Of a DNA stretch of 64,000 nucleotides, positions 51,276 to 59,548 are shown piece after piece. A program made the position numbers and the translations under genes. The DNA is from CAG-964 sp902789345. Lineage in GTDB: Bacteria > Bacillota > Clostridia > Oscillospirales > Acutalibacteraceae. Numbering within the stretch: position 1 is the stretch's first letter; the number at the start of each line of letters is the position of its first letter. The stretch is from assembly GCA_052117325.1 (NCBI GenBank), contig JBQKJJ010000003.1; one strand, written 5' to 3'. The notes below the pieces were generated by a model, which saw only the letters and a program-made list of their open reading frames with translations, was not told the origin of the DNA and did no database searches.

Positions 51276-51470
51276 AATTTATCACTCCGTTGCTTTTCTA
51301 TTAATATAAATTTTACATTATAAATGTTGACTTTGCAATATTTATTTACCGCAAAAAGCAACGCAAAATAAAAAAATTATAAATGTAATATATGTAGTGT
51401 GGTTGTCAACAATATCCTTAGGTAAATAAACCAAATATGGCTGTGCTTTAAACAATATACACTGTTTTGC

Positions 51471-51499
51471 TTGACGGAACAGCTTATTTATGTTAAACT
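51471..51499 (+). promoter_or_regulatory. Promoter of pckA
   Basis: TTGACG, 17 bp, TAAACT lies about 100 bp before pckA. The leader below it contains the duplicated TTGCCAACAA word. Confidence 0.65.
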
Positions 51500-51515
51500 G
51501 GATGAGGTCATAGAT

Positions 51516-51553
51516 TGTTGGGATTTGTTGCCAACAAGAGTATTTGCCAACAA
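51516..51553 (+). promoter_or_regulatory. Candidate operator with two TTGCCAACAA words in the pckA leader
   Basis: TTGCCAACAA occurs at 51528-51537 and 51544-51553, 16 bp apart. An inverted TTGTTGG at 51516 can pair with the first. The position just downstream of the promoter suggests a repressor site or a leader RNA structure. Confidence 0.5.
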
Positions 51554-51597
51554 TACAACAAATTATGTAATTTATAAAAAGAAAGGTTGACACTTAA

Positions 51598-53202
51598 ATG
51601 GCAAAGATTGATTTAACAAAATACGGTATCACTGGTACCACAGAAATTGTTTACAATCCTTCTTATGATGAACTTTTTAAAGAAGAAACAAAGCCTGAGC
51701 TAGAGGGCTACGAAAAGGGACAGGAAACTGAGCTTGGCGCAGTTAATGTTATGACAGGTATTTACACAGGTCGTTCCCCTAAAGACAAGTTCATTGTTAT
51801 GGACGAAAATTCTAAAGACACAGTATGGTGGACTTCAGACGAATACAAGAACGACAACCACCCTGCTTCAAAGGAAGCTTGGGAGGCTGTAAAGGAAATT
51901 GCAAAGAAAGAGCTTTCAAACAAGAAGCTATATGTTGTTGACGCATTCTGTGGTGCAAACAAGGACACAAGAATGGCTGTTCGTTTCATCGTTGAGGTTG
52001 CTTGGCAGGCTCACTTTGTAACAAATATGTTTATTACTCCAACAGCAGAGGAGCTAGAGAACTTTGAGCCTGACTTCGTTGTTTACAACGCTTCAAAGGC
52101 AAAGGTTGAAAACTACAAGGAGCTTGGTCTAAACTCTGAAACAGCTGTTGTATTTAACATTACAAGCCGTGAGCAGGTTATCATCAACACTTGGTACGGC
52201 GGTGAAATGAAGAAGGGTATGTTCTCTATGATGAACTACTACCTACCTCTAAAGGGTATTGCTTCAATGCACTGCTCAGCTAACACAGATATGAACGGCG
52301 AAAACACAGCTATCTTCTTCGGTCTGTCAGGTACAGGTAAAACTACACTTTCAACAGATCCTAAGAGACTGCTTATCGGTGACGACGAGCACGGCTGGGA
52401 CGACAACGGCGTATTTAACTTTGAGGGCGGTTGCTATGCAAAGGTTATTAACCTTGACAAAGAGTCAGAGCCTGACATTTACAACGCAATCAGAAGAGAC
52501 GCTCTTCTTGAGAATGTAACAGTTGACAAGAACGGCGTAATCGACTTTGACGACAAGACTGTAACAGAGAACACTCGTGTTTCTTACCCTATTGACCACA
52601 TCGACAATATTGTTCGTCCTATTTCTTCAGCTCCTGCTGCAAAGAATGTTATCTTCCTTTCTGCTGATGCATTTGGCGTACTTCCACCTGTATCAATTCT
52701 AACTCCTGAGCAGACAAAGTACTACTTCCTATCAGGCTTTACAGCTAAGCTTGCAGGTACAGAGCGCGGCATTACAGAGCCTACTCCTACATTCTCAGCT
52801 TGCTTCGGTCAGGCTTTCCTAGAGCTACACCCAACAAAGTATGCTGAAGAGCTTGTTAAGAAGATGGAGCAGAGCAATGCGAAGGCTTATCTTGTAAACA
52901 CAGGCTGGAACGGTACAGGCAAGCGTATTTCTATTAAGGATACTCGTGGTATTATTGACGCTATCCTAGACGGTTCAATCACAAAGGCTCCTACAAAGAC
53001 AATTCCTCACTTCAACTTTGAGGTTCCTACAGAGCTTCCTGGTGTTGACCCTGCAATTCTTGACCCTCGTGACACATATGCTAATGTTGCTGACTGGGAA
53101 GAGAAAGCAAAGGATTTGGCTAGCCGCTTTGTTAAGAACTTTGCTAAGTATGAGGGCAACGAGGCCGGTAAGGCTCTTGTTGAGGCAGGCCCTAAGGCTT
53201 AA
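51598..53202 (+). CDS. pckA: Phosphoenolpyruvate carboxykinase (ATP)
   Basis: This 534-residue enzyme interconverts PEP + CO2 + ADP and oxaloacetate + ATP. In anaerobic fermenters it usually runs towards oxaloacetate. The P-loop GLSGTGKTTLS, the metal/substrate segments (GIASMHCSANTDM, GDDEHGWDD) and RGITEPTPTFSACFG are intact. Length is normal. It has its own promoter and terminator. CTA is the favoured Leu codon, as in gap, pointing to high expression. Its product oxaloacetate is the likely donor for the carboxyltransferase operon at the left end (inference). Confidence 0.98.
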   Translation: MAKIDLTKYGITGTTEIVYNPSYDELFKEETKPELEGYEKGQETELGAVNVMTGIYTGRSPKDKFIVMDENSKDTVWWTSDEYKNDNHPASKEAWEAVKEIAKKELSNKKLYVVDAFCGANKDTRMAVRFIVEVAWQAHFVTNMFITPTAEELENFEPDFVVYNASKAKVENYKELGLNSETAVVFNITSREQVIINTWYGGEMKKGMFSMMNYYLPLKGIASMHCSANTDMNGENTAIFFGLSGTGKTTLSTDPKRLLIGDDEHGWDDNGVFNFEGGCYAKVINLDKESEPDIYNAIRRDALLENVTVDKNGVIDFDDKTVTENTRVSYPIDHIDNIVRPISSAPAAKNVIFLSADAFGVLPPVSILTPEQTKYYFLSGFTAKLAGTERGITEPTPTFSACFGQAFLELHPTKYAEELVKKMEQSNAKAYLVNTGWNGTGKRISIKDTRGIIDAILDGSITKAPTKTIPHFNFEVPTELPGVDPAILDPRDTYANVADWEEKAKDLASRFVKNFAKYEGNEAGKALVEAGPKA

Positions 53203-53246
53203 TCTCATATTTAAAATTACAGTATAAACTTTTCTGTATAAAATAT

Positions 53247-53283
53247 ACTCCCACAGATTGCGGAATACGCCGTCTGTGGGAGT
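53247..53283 (+). terminator. Terminator after pckA
   Basis: ACTCCCACAGA pairs with TCTGTGGGAGT and ends in TTTTT. Confidence 0.88.
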
Positions 53284-53333
53284 TTTTGCGTATTGAATGT
53301 AACAATATAAACTATCCTTAATACAATTAAAGC

Positions 53334-54140
53334 TTATTCTGTTGCCTTCGTGGTTTTTTCCTGCTTGTCAGCGTCCTCCTTTAGGTGCATTCTGCCCTCG
53401 TGGTCGGTATAATATTCACCCTTTGGCAGCAGCTGGGAAATCGGGACAATTTCGTACCCCTCCCCTTTTATGGCGTCTATAATCTTAGGCAATGCCTCCG
53501 GGGTGTTTTTAGCACCGTTGTGCATAAGTATTATACTGCCGTTCTTTAAATTATTTTTAATTCTCTCAACCATTTGTTCAGGTGTAGGGTCTTTCCAGTC
53601 AAGACTGTCAATGTCCCACTGCACACAGTACATATCAATACTGTTGGTTACTGACACTACATTGTTGTTATAATCGCCGTAAGGCGGTCTAAACAGCGTA
53701 GGAGATTTACCGGTAAGCTTTTTAACCTTTTCGTTACAGTCGGTAAGCTCTTTTTTTATGCCGTCATCTGTCAGCTGCGGCAAGTGAGCATGGGTGTCGG
53801 AATGGTTACCTACATCGTGACCATGCTTTGCAATATCCTTAACTGATTCAGGATATTTATCCACCCACATACCAACCAGGAAGAATGTTGATTTAACCTT
53901 TTTTTCATCTAATATTTTAAGCAATGTATCTGTTTGTTCGTTTCCCCATGCCGCATCAAAAGAAATGCTTACTCTCTTTTGGCTTTCCTCTACACAGTAA
54001 ATTGGAATTTTTCTTTCGGTTGTAGCCGTTGCTGTAATTTGCCCGTAGCTGTTGCTGCATATTGCCACCGCAAGCACACAGGCTATAAGCACGCCCAGTG
54101 CAACAAAAAGCTTTTGCTTTGTAAATACAAAAAATTTCAC
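53334..54140 (-). CDS. Polysaccharide deacetylase, PdaB-like (sporulation type)
   Basis: This 268-residue protein has an N-terminal membrane anchor and a NodB domain. The motifs are SFDAAWGNEQT (catalytic Asp with the PdaB-type WG), HSDTHAHL (metal His pair), RPPYGDYN, DSLDWKDP and LMHNG. PdaB and relatives modify spore cortex peptidoglycan, fitting the sporulation genes elsewhere in the window. A GTG nine bases after GGAGG is taken as the start; a GTG three codons earlier overlaps the SD. The C-terminal 30 residues are charged. Confidence 0.9.
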   Translation of the reverse strand: MKFFVFTKQKLFVALGVLIACVLAVAICSNSYGQITATATTERKIPIYCVEESQKRVSISFDAAWGNEQTDTLLKILDEKKVKSTFFLVGMWVDKYPESVKDIAKHGHDVGNHSDTHAHLPQLTDDGIKKELTDCNEKVKKLTGKSPTLFRPPYGDYNNNVVSVTNSIDMYCVQWDIDSLDWKDPTPEQMVERIKNNLKNGSIILMHNGAKNTPEALPKIIDAIKGEGYEIVPISQLLPKGEYYTDHEGRMHLKEDADKQEKTTKATE

Positions 54141-54292
54141 CTGCTTCACCCTCCTGCATTATAATAATATATATGGCGGCAAGGCTTGGATAATTCTTTA
54201 ATATTAATTTTTATTTTCCTCATACTACACCGTACAAAGAGCACTAAGCTCTGCAAAACAGGTACACACTGCATATTTATAAGAGTAATCAA

Positions 54293-54338
54293 AAAGCTCT
54301 GACGGCAACGCAACATTCTGCGTTTTCGTCAGAGCTTT
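54293..54338 (-). terminator. Terminator after the DUF2079 gene
   Basis: AAAGCTCTGACG pairs with CGTCAGAGCTTT, followed by TTGATT on the minus strand. Confidence 0.75.
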
Positions 54339-54377
54339 ATATTTTAGATATAATCTGCTAAGCAAAATCAGCTTAAA

Positions 54378-56210
54378 TTATTTTGCTGTTTTCAATTTGT
54401 ACAGGCACATTGGACCGGACTGCTTTACAAGCTGATAATCGTCACCCATAAATGTTGCAAGGTTGTCGCTGTTTTGCGAAACGGCATTTTGGCTTACCAG
54501 AAGATAATCTGTTTTCTTGCTTTCGCTGTAGTAATTTGGATATTGATACAGCTTTTTAAATTGATACATATGCGGAATATACATACCGTCTGCGGTAATT
54601 TCAACATTGGTAGGTATTTCTGCAATAAGACTGTTATACTGCTCTGCCACTTGTGTGTTTTTCTCGGCACAGCTGTTGTAATACGCACTTCTTGGGAAGA
54701 ACAGCGAAAAGCTCATAATAATTGACATTGACAAGCTGAAAAGCAGTATTTTGTTTCTAAGCTCCGGCTTAGCCTGGGAAATAACAAGTATGGTCATAAA
54801 CACAATTAAACCTGCCACACCGTAGGTATACTGGAACTTAACATCGTACTGGTACTGCCAGTTTGACATTAGGTCAACTACAAGCATTGGTATAAGTAGC
54901 AAAAGCAATGACTTTTTCTCGCTGAAGAACGGTGCAAAAGCCACCGGCAGCAGCATCCAAACCATAAACATAATTTTATCGGAGGTGAATATTTGAGAAA
55001 TAAAGTATCCGAAGTCTGACACAATGGTTTTTACAACTGCGCTAAAGCCGTCTTCACCCTCCAGCATATAGTTGCTTAAACGGGTGGTCATTACGCCGTC
55101 GCCAAGGTTTCCTACAATAACAGTTGCTATGGAAAAATATATAACAGCGCCTATAAGTATTCCGCCGCCCAGGATATATTCCTTTCTGTATGCCAATACA
55201 TACAGTGCTATTGCCATAACATATATTGCGGCGTCCTCCTTAACCGTAAGCACAAGGGCACAAAAAACAAGAGTACCTATCCACTTTTTGCTTACAATAA
55301 AGTACAGCGCCCACATAATAAGGACGGTCAGGAATTTGTTTTCGTGGAAGTCATACAAACAGCCGTTGGCAAGTGTAGGGAAGAAAATATAAATAAGGCT
55401 GCACGCCACTGTAACGCTTTGGGTTAGCTTTAGCTGCTTGCACATAAGCACAACAGGTATAATGCCCAATGCTACAAATGCCGCCTGAATTACAAGCAAG
55501 GTTTCAGGACGAGGGCATATTGCATAGAAAGGAAGCAGCACATAATAAAACGGACTAAAATGTACACCAAAGTGTGACATAAGCACATTTCTTTCAACGG
55601 TTGTGTCCGCCAAGCCTGTTGTTCTCATATTTTCAAACATCTGTGTGAAAATACCAAAATCAAAGTTGCTTGCCATATATCCGTTGTAGCGGGCTATAGA
55701 CGCAACAGAAACAATTATAGTAAACAACAGCAGCAGCACGCCTGCTACAATCCACTCTGTATTTTTAGGCAGCTTTATGTCATTAATATTAAGCTTATCG
55801 CCCTTGCCTATCCAGACAATTATAAAGAACATTATAAAGCCAATGCCAATATTCATAAATATGTTCTTTGCGCTTTCTTCACCTAGGTACGAACCCTTAT
55901 ACGCCAAAGCAGAGCCAAACAACACTGCACTTACAAGCAAGGCGCCGGGGATAATTTCTTTACACTTAGTGAGAAACGCCGTAACCACACACACTGCAAA
56001 AATTATAACTGTAGTTATAATAACCAGCGGTAAATTAACCGACGCCACAAAGTTAATGTCGGTATATGTAGCGTTGGTAGTCAGCAATGTTATAAAACTG
56101 CTGAAGCAAAAGCCGGTACACAGTGCGGCAACAATATAATCCAACGGTACAAGCTTTAAAAAGTTTCCGCCGGGTATCAAACCCCCGGAAGCCCCTTTTT
56201 TGTTACTCAT
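54378..56210 (-). CDS. DUF2079 multi-pass membrane protein
   Basis: This 610-residue protein has about 12-13 transmembrane helices and the DUF2079 signatures DFGIFTQMFENMRTTG, MSHFGVHFSPFYYVLLP, CLYDFHENKF and VKEDAAIYVMAIALY. The family resembles GT-C glycosyltransferases that use polyprenyl-linked sugars; DFxxF and HFxxHFSP are thought to line the active site. The soluble C-terminal part follows YYNSCAEKN. Enzyme activity is not shown for this family. GGAG lies before the ATG; monocistronic. Confidence 0.88.
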   Translation of the reverse strand: MSNKKGASGGLIPGGNFLKLVPLDYIVAALCTGFCFSSFITLLTTNATYTDINFVASVNLPLVIITTVIIFAVCVVTAFLTKCKEIIPGALLVSAVLFGSALAYKGSYLGEESAKNIFMNIGIGFIMFFIIVWIGKGDKLNINDIKLPKNTEWIVAGVLLLLFTIIVSVASIARYNGYMASNFDFGIFTQMFENMRTTGLADTTVERNVLMSHFGVHFSPFYYVLLPFYAICPRPETLLVIQAAFVALGIIPVVLMCKQLKLTQSVTVACSLIYIFFPTLANGCLYDFHENKFLTVLIMWALYFIVSKKWIGTLVFCALVLTVKEDAAIYVMAIALYVLAYRKEYILGGGILIGAVIYFSIATVIVGNLGDGVMTTRLSNYMLEGEDGFSAVVKTIVSDFGYFISQIFTSDKIMFMVWMLLPVAFAPFFSEKKSLLLLLIPMLVVDLMSNWQYQYDVKFQYTYGVAGLIVFMTILVISQAKPELRNKILLFSLSMSIIMSFSLFFPRSAYYNSCAEKNTQVAEQYNSLIAEIPTNVEITADGMYIPHMYQFKKLYQYPNYYSESKKTDYLLVSQNAVSQNSDNLATFMGDDYQLVKQSGPMCLYKLKTAK

Positions 56211-56431
56211 AAGATCACTCCTATATATTCAAATTTAAAGCCAAACTGTTACAGTTAAAATACTCATAAAAAGCAACAGAATGAATATATTCTCTGTCAA
56301 ATTGTACCACAAACAACATTGCACCGTCAAGCAATAACCGGCAGATTCAAAAGAGCGATTTCTGCGTTGTAAATAGATGTGACCCATTTTTAGGTAAAAA
56401 AGTTTTGTTTTCTTATTGCGGTATAAAAAAT

Positions 56432-56457
56432 AAAAGGCGGCTTAAAAACCACCTTTT
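56432..56457 (-). terminator. Terminator of tRNA-Pro
   Basis: AAAAGGTGG pairs with CCGCCTTTT immediately after the tRNA 3' end and is followed by ATTTTTTAT. Confidence 0.78.
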
Positions 56458-56534
56458 TGGTCGAGGTGACAGGACTTGAACCTGCGGCATCTGCGTCCCG
56501 AACGCAGCACTCTACCAAACTGAGTTACACCTCG
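56458..56534 (-). tRNA. tRNA-Pro (anticodon CGG)
   Basis: A 77-nt cloverleaf with acceptor CGAGGTG/CACCTCG, the Pro-typical C1-G72 and A73, anticodon stem CTGCG/CGCAG, loop TTCGGGA and T-arm GCAGG-TTCAAGT-CCTGT is visible, with encoded CCA. Confidence 0.96.
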
Positions 56535-56597
56535 AAATTAATTATATATACCACGGCACAGCCTTGCAGCTTTTGCCGTCGGTTTTGTTACCTTGTA

Positions 56598-56626
56598 ATT
56601 ATAATACCTTTTGGGAACAAATGCAA
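56598..56626 (-). promoter_or_regulatory. Promoter of tRNA-Pro
   Basis: TTGCAT, 17 bp, TATAAT on the minus strand about 65 bp upstream of the tRNA. Confidence 0.75.
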
Positions 56627-56669
56627 GCACTAAAGCGGAATTTTTTGCAGTGTTTTTAATATTGACCTG

Positions 56670-56993
56670 CGTACATAGAGTGTGGGCACGGCGATATTTA
56701 CATAGCATTACCGTAGGCTGTAGAATTTGAGCGTTGGCGTATTTGCTGAATATGATTGTACATAGCGTAACCGTAAGAAGTGAAATTTAGGCATTGCGAT
56801 ATTTGCTGAGTGTGATTGTACATAGCGTAACCATAAGCAATGAAATTTGAGAGTTGCCATATTTGCTGAATGTAATTTTACAGAGCTTGACCATAGCTGT
56901 GGAATTTAAGCATTGTTACCGTAAGCTATTAAATTCTAATATTTGGGTATTTGTTGGGCGTGATTGTAAACGGCGCTGTTTCGGTGTATAATA
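56670..56993. repeat. 60-bp tandem repeat array
   Basis: Three consecutive 60-bp units (56701, 56761, 56821) follow the pattern CATAGCRTAACCRTAAG...TGAAATTT-G-GTTG-ATATTTGCTGA-TGTGATTGTA with about 75-85% identity by eye. A partial unit precedes them and truncated units follow (56881 and about 56917-56970). The array fills the gap between the tRNA-Pro promoter and the rhodanese-TtcA gene. The period is a multiple of three, but no ORF with a start and SD runs through it. Confidence 0.88.
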
Positions 56994-57024
56994 GGTTAAA
57001 AACAAAGGCATTTAGAGGTTATTT

Positions 57025-58173
57025 ATGGTAAATGAGAATTTTGAAATAACTGTAGAGCAGTTAAAAAATATGTCTGAAAATGAATACAGGGTAATTGACA
57101 TAAGAGATGAAATTTCCTTTGACTACGGCAATATTCCCGGCTCGTTTAATATTCCGTACAACAAAATAAAAGAGGGCGACTGCCGGTTACCAACAGATAA
57201 AAGGTTGGTTATTTGCTGTAAAAGCGGCTTAATAAGCGACGAAATTGCACAGTGCCTTAGGGATAAGGGCTATAGTGCCGTTAATTTGGCAGGGGGCTAC
57301 TACAGCTGGCTAAAGGAAAAGTTTATTGACGACGACTACGCCGCCGATGTGGAAAAAAGCATACGAAAAAAGTTCAGCAAAACTATATGGAGCCGCTTTA
57401 CCGCCGCCATTGTGGAATATCAGCTGGTACAGCCAAATGACAAAATAGCCGTGTGTATTTCCGGCGGAAAAGACTCTATGCTTATGGCAAAGCTGTTTCA
57501 GGAATTGAAGCGGCACAATAAATTCCCTTTTGAGGTTGTTTACTTAGTTATGGACCCGGGCTACAGTCCCGAAAACAGAAGCGTTATTGAAAACAACGCC
57601 AAAAAGCTTTCTATACCTATTACGGTTTTTGAAAGCAATATATTTGAATCTGTATACAATGTAAAGAAATATCCCTGTTACCTGTGTGCTAGAATGCGCA
57701 GAGGTTACCTTTACAAAAAAGCAAAAGAGCTTGGCTGTAATAAAATTGCACTGGGACACCATTATGACGATGTAATTGAAACAATTCTTATGGGTATGCT
57801 GTACGGAGGTCAGGTACAAACAATGATGCCAAAGCTTCACAGCACCAATTATGAGGGTATGGAGCTTATACGCCCGTTGTACCTTGTAAGAGAGGACGAC
57901 ATAAAGCGTTGGAGAGATTACAACAAGCTAAACTTTATTCAGTGTGCCTGCTGGTTTACCGACACCTGCTCGGTCGACGGCTCCGGCAACACAGGTAAAC
58001 GTCAGGAAATAAAACAGCTTATTAAAAGGCTGAAAAAAATAAACCCTCAAATAGAAAGCAACATTTTTCGCAGTGTAGAAAATGTAAATTTAGACACAAT
58101 TATTTCCTACAAGAAAGGCAGTAAAAAGCACCATTTCCTTGATGATTACGATATTCAAATGAATGAAGAATAA
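57025..58173 (+). CDS. Rhodanese-TtcA fusion (tRNA sulfurtransferase-like)
   Basis: This 382-residue protein joins two sulfur enzymes. Residues 1-100 form a rhodanese domain (VIDIRDEISFDYGNIPGSFNIPY) with active Cys65 in ICCKSGLIS. From about 120 comes a TtcA/TilS-type PP-loop ATPase with SGGKDS (146-151) and GHHYDDVIETILM. It has CYLCARMRRGYLY (C218, C221) and further Cys at 307, 309 and 315 that can hold a [4Fe-4S] cluster. TtcA 2-thiolates C32 of tRNA; the rhodanese domain would supply sulfur in cis. GAGG lies before the ATG. It is monocistronic, near the sulfate importer. Confidence 0.9.
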   Translation: MVNENFEITVEQLKNMSENEYRVIDIRDEISFDYGNIPGSFNIPYNKIKEGDCRLPTDKRLVICCKSGLISDEIAQCLRDKGYSAVNLAGGYYSWLKEKFIDDDYAADVEKSIRKKFSKTIWSRFTAAIVEYQLVQPNDKIAVCISGGKDSMLMAKLFQELKRHNKFPFEVVYLVMDPGYSPENRSVIENNAKKLSIPITVFESNIFESVYNVKKYPCYLCARMRRGYLYKKAKELGCNKIALGHHYDDVIETILMGMLYGGQVQTMMPKLHSTNYEGMELIRPLYLVREDDIKRWRDYNKLNFIQCACWFTDTCSVDGSGNTGKRQEIKQLIKRLKKINPQIESNIFRSVENVNLDTIISYKKGSKKHHFLDDYDIQMNEE

Positions 58174-58198
58174 AATCACAAATAATATAACAAAAAAC

Positions 58199-58239
58199 AA
58201 TTCCCGAAAAGGCAGAGTATTATCTGCCCTTCGGGAATT
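58199..58239 (+). terminator. Terminator after the rhodanese-TtcA gene
   Basis: AATTCCCGA pairs with TCGGGAATT (with an inner GGCAGA/TCTGCC stem) and is followed by GTTTTTTT. Confidence 0.88.
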
Positions 58240-58297
58240 GTTTTTTTAATGGGTTATAAGCAAATATTCATAAAAATAAATTGTCTGTTAAAGTTTG

Positions 58298-59062
58298 TTA
58301 GCCGATAAACATTTGCGTCCAGTAGTTACCGTCTGCCACATAGCCTACGCCTATTTCTGTAAATGAAGATTTCAGAATGTTTTCACGGTGTCCCTCTGAA
58401 TTCATCCAGCCTGCTACAACAGCCTCAGGTGTAGCGTAGCCCTTAGCTATATTTTCACCTGCTGTTTTGTAGCTGATGCCAAAAGACTTCATCATATCAA
58501 AAGGACTTCCGTATGTAGGAGAGGTGTGTGAGAAATAACCCTTGTCCTTCATATCCTGTGACCTAATTCTGGCAACATTTGAAAGCTCTGTATTAAGAGT
58601 CAGCGGACTAAGACCGTTGGAGCTTCTTGCCTCGTTTACAAGCTCTACAACTCTTTTTTCATACTCAGAAACAGTCTGGCTGTTGTTTGAATCGCTTGGA
58701 GGTGTAGTAGGAGCTGTCGGCTCTGTTGGCTGTGGGTTAGTTGGCGCTGTAGGAGCAGTTGGCTCTGTTGGCTGTGGAGTGGTTGGCAGTGTTATGCTGT
58801 CGTCACACTCACCGTTACCAAGACCGGCGCAGTAGTCTAAATAGTCCTGCAGGCAGTCAAATTTGCTTAAAATATCCTTTAAGCAGTCCGGGTCATTCAT
58901 TACAATATTTTCAGCCGGGTTGTCAGTTGAACAGCCTGAAGAATATGCATAAACCTTTACATTGCTGTCTGTAAGGTCTACGGCTGAGGCTGACACTGCA
59001 CCTATTGTACCAACCATAATTACGGATAATGCTGTGGCAAAGTGTTTTTTAATATTTTTCAT
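58298..59062 (-). CDS. Secreted CAP-domain protein (YkwD/SCP-like)
   Basis: This 254-residue exported protein has a signal peptide (cleavage near SAVSASA). A Cys-containing N-terminal segment (four or five Cys near residues 44-86) is followed by a Pro/Thr linker made of repeated PTEPTAPT units (about 92-122) and a C-terminal CAP domain. The CAP motifs ARSSNGLSPL, FSHTSPTYGSPFDMM, GENIAKGY, HRENILKSSFTEIGVGY are clear. Bacterial CAP proteins of this type are found in sporulating Firmicutes, role unknown. GGAG lies before the ATG. Confidence 0.92.
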   Translation of the reverse strand: MKNIKKHFATALSVIMVGTIGAVSASAVDLTDSNVKVYAYSSGCSTDNPAENIVMNDPDCLKDILSKFDCLQDYLDYCAGLGNGECDDSITLPTTPQPTEPTAPTAPTNPQPTEPTAPTTPPSDSNNSQTVSEYEKRVVELVNEARSSNGLSPLTLNTELSNVARIRSQDMKDKGYFSHTSPTYGSPFDMMKSFGISYKTAGENIAKGYATPEAVVAGWMNSEGHRENILKSSFTEIGVGYVADGNYWTQMFIG

Positions 59063-59274
59063 ATGAAAACTCCTTTGTATAATTTTTTTGCAGTATTGCC
59101 TGTCTGCAAGAAAATAATAATCTAATTAAGCAGAGTATTCAATGCAAAACATATTCCATTAATGGATATTATTACAGAGTTGTAACATATTTTGATAAAA
59201 CAACCAGCTTTTCAATTTTTTTCTTTACTGAATTGTAGACTTTAACAAACTATATGCTTAAATATAAATTACTC

Positions 59275-59303
59275 TTGACATTTATATCCTGTAGATATAC
59301 AAT
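59275..59303 (+). promoter_or_regulatory. Promoter of the sulfate uptake operon
   Basis: TTGACA, 17 bp, TACAAT: a near-consensus promoter about 85 bp before the short leader ORF. Confidence 0.8.
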
Positions 59304-59328
59304 AGCTAACAACAAGACATAGTAAAAA

Positions 59329-59361
59329 GATAGGTATTATAGGTAATCAAAAAAATACCTA
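59329..59361 (+). promoter_or_regulatory. Direct repeat and hairpin in the sulfate operon leader
   Basis: ATAGGTATT-ATAGGTAAT is a 9-bp direct repeat just downstream of the expected start of transcription. TAGGTATT can also pair with AATACCTA 16 nt later. It could be a repressor site (for example for an Rrf2-type cysteine regulator) or an RNA switch; neither is established. Confidence 0.5.
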
Positions 59362-59389
59362 ATACACTTTCACAAAAAGGGTGGTACTT

Positions 59390-59488
59390 ATGAACAGCAC
59401 ATACAAAAGCATAAGTTACTACGCTGTACGGTACAGCATAGTTAAAAACAGAGTATATACCTCATGCGGCGGCAAGGCCTTTTGTTGA
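59390..59488 (+). CDS. Short leader ORF ending in Phe-Cys, upstream of sbp
   Basis: A 32-codon ORF starts MNSTYKSISYY and ends TSCGGKAFC before TGA. A GGGTGG sequence sits five bases before the ATG. It is basic and Tyr-rich, has two Cys, one of them the last residue, and lies between the operon promoter and sbp (60 bp gap). No family is recognised. Cys as the final codon in front of a sulfate transporter operon suggests a leader peptide whose translation reports Cys-tRNA supply. It could also be a small functional protein. Confidence 0.6.
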   Translation: MNSTYKSISYYAVRYSIVKNRVYTSCGGKAFC

Positions 59489-59548
59489 TTTCTATATTCA
59501 TATTTATAGGCTAAGCAGAAATAAAAAATCAGAATCGAGGTTATACAA

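Noticed and set aside
56670..56993. 60-bp repeats as a CRISPR array
   Set aside because: Whole 60-bp units repeat with scattered changes; there are no constant repeats alternating with unique spacers and no cas genes.
59376..59392. GGGTGGTAC in the sulfate operon leader as a T-box
   Set aside because: The T-box core GGGTGGNACCGCG is not complete, and there is no specifier stem or terminator/antiterminator pair; it reads better as the SD of the short ORF.
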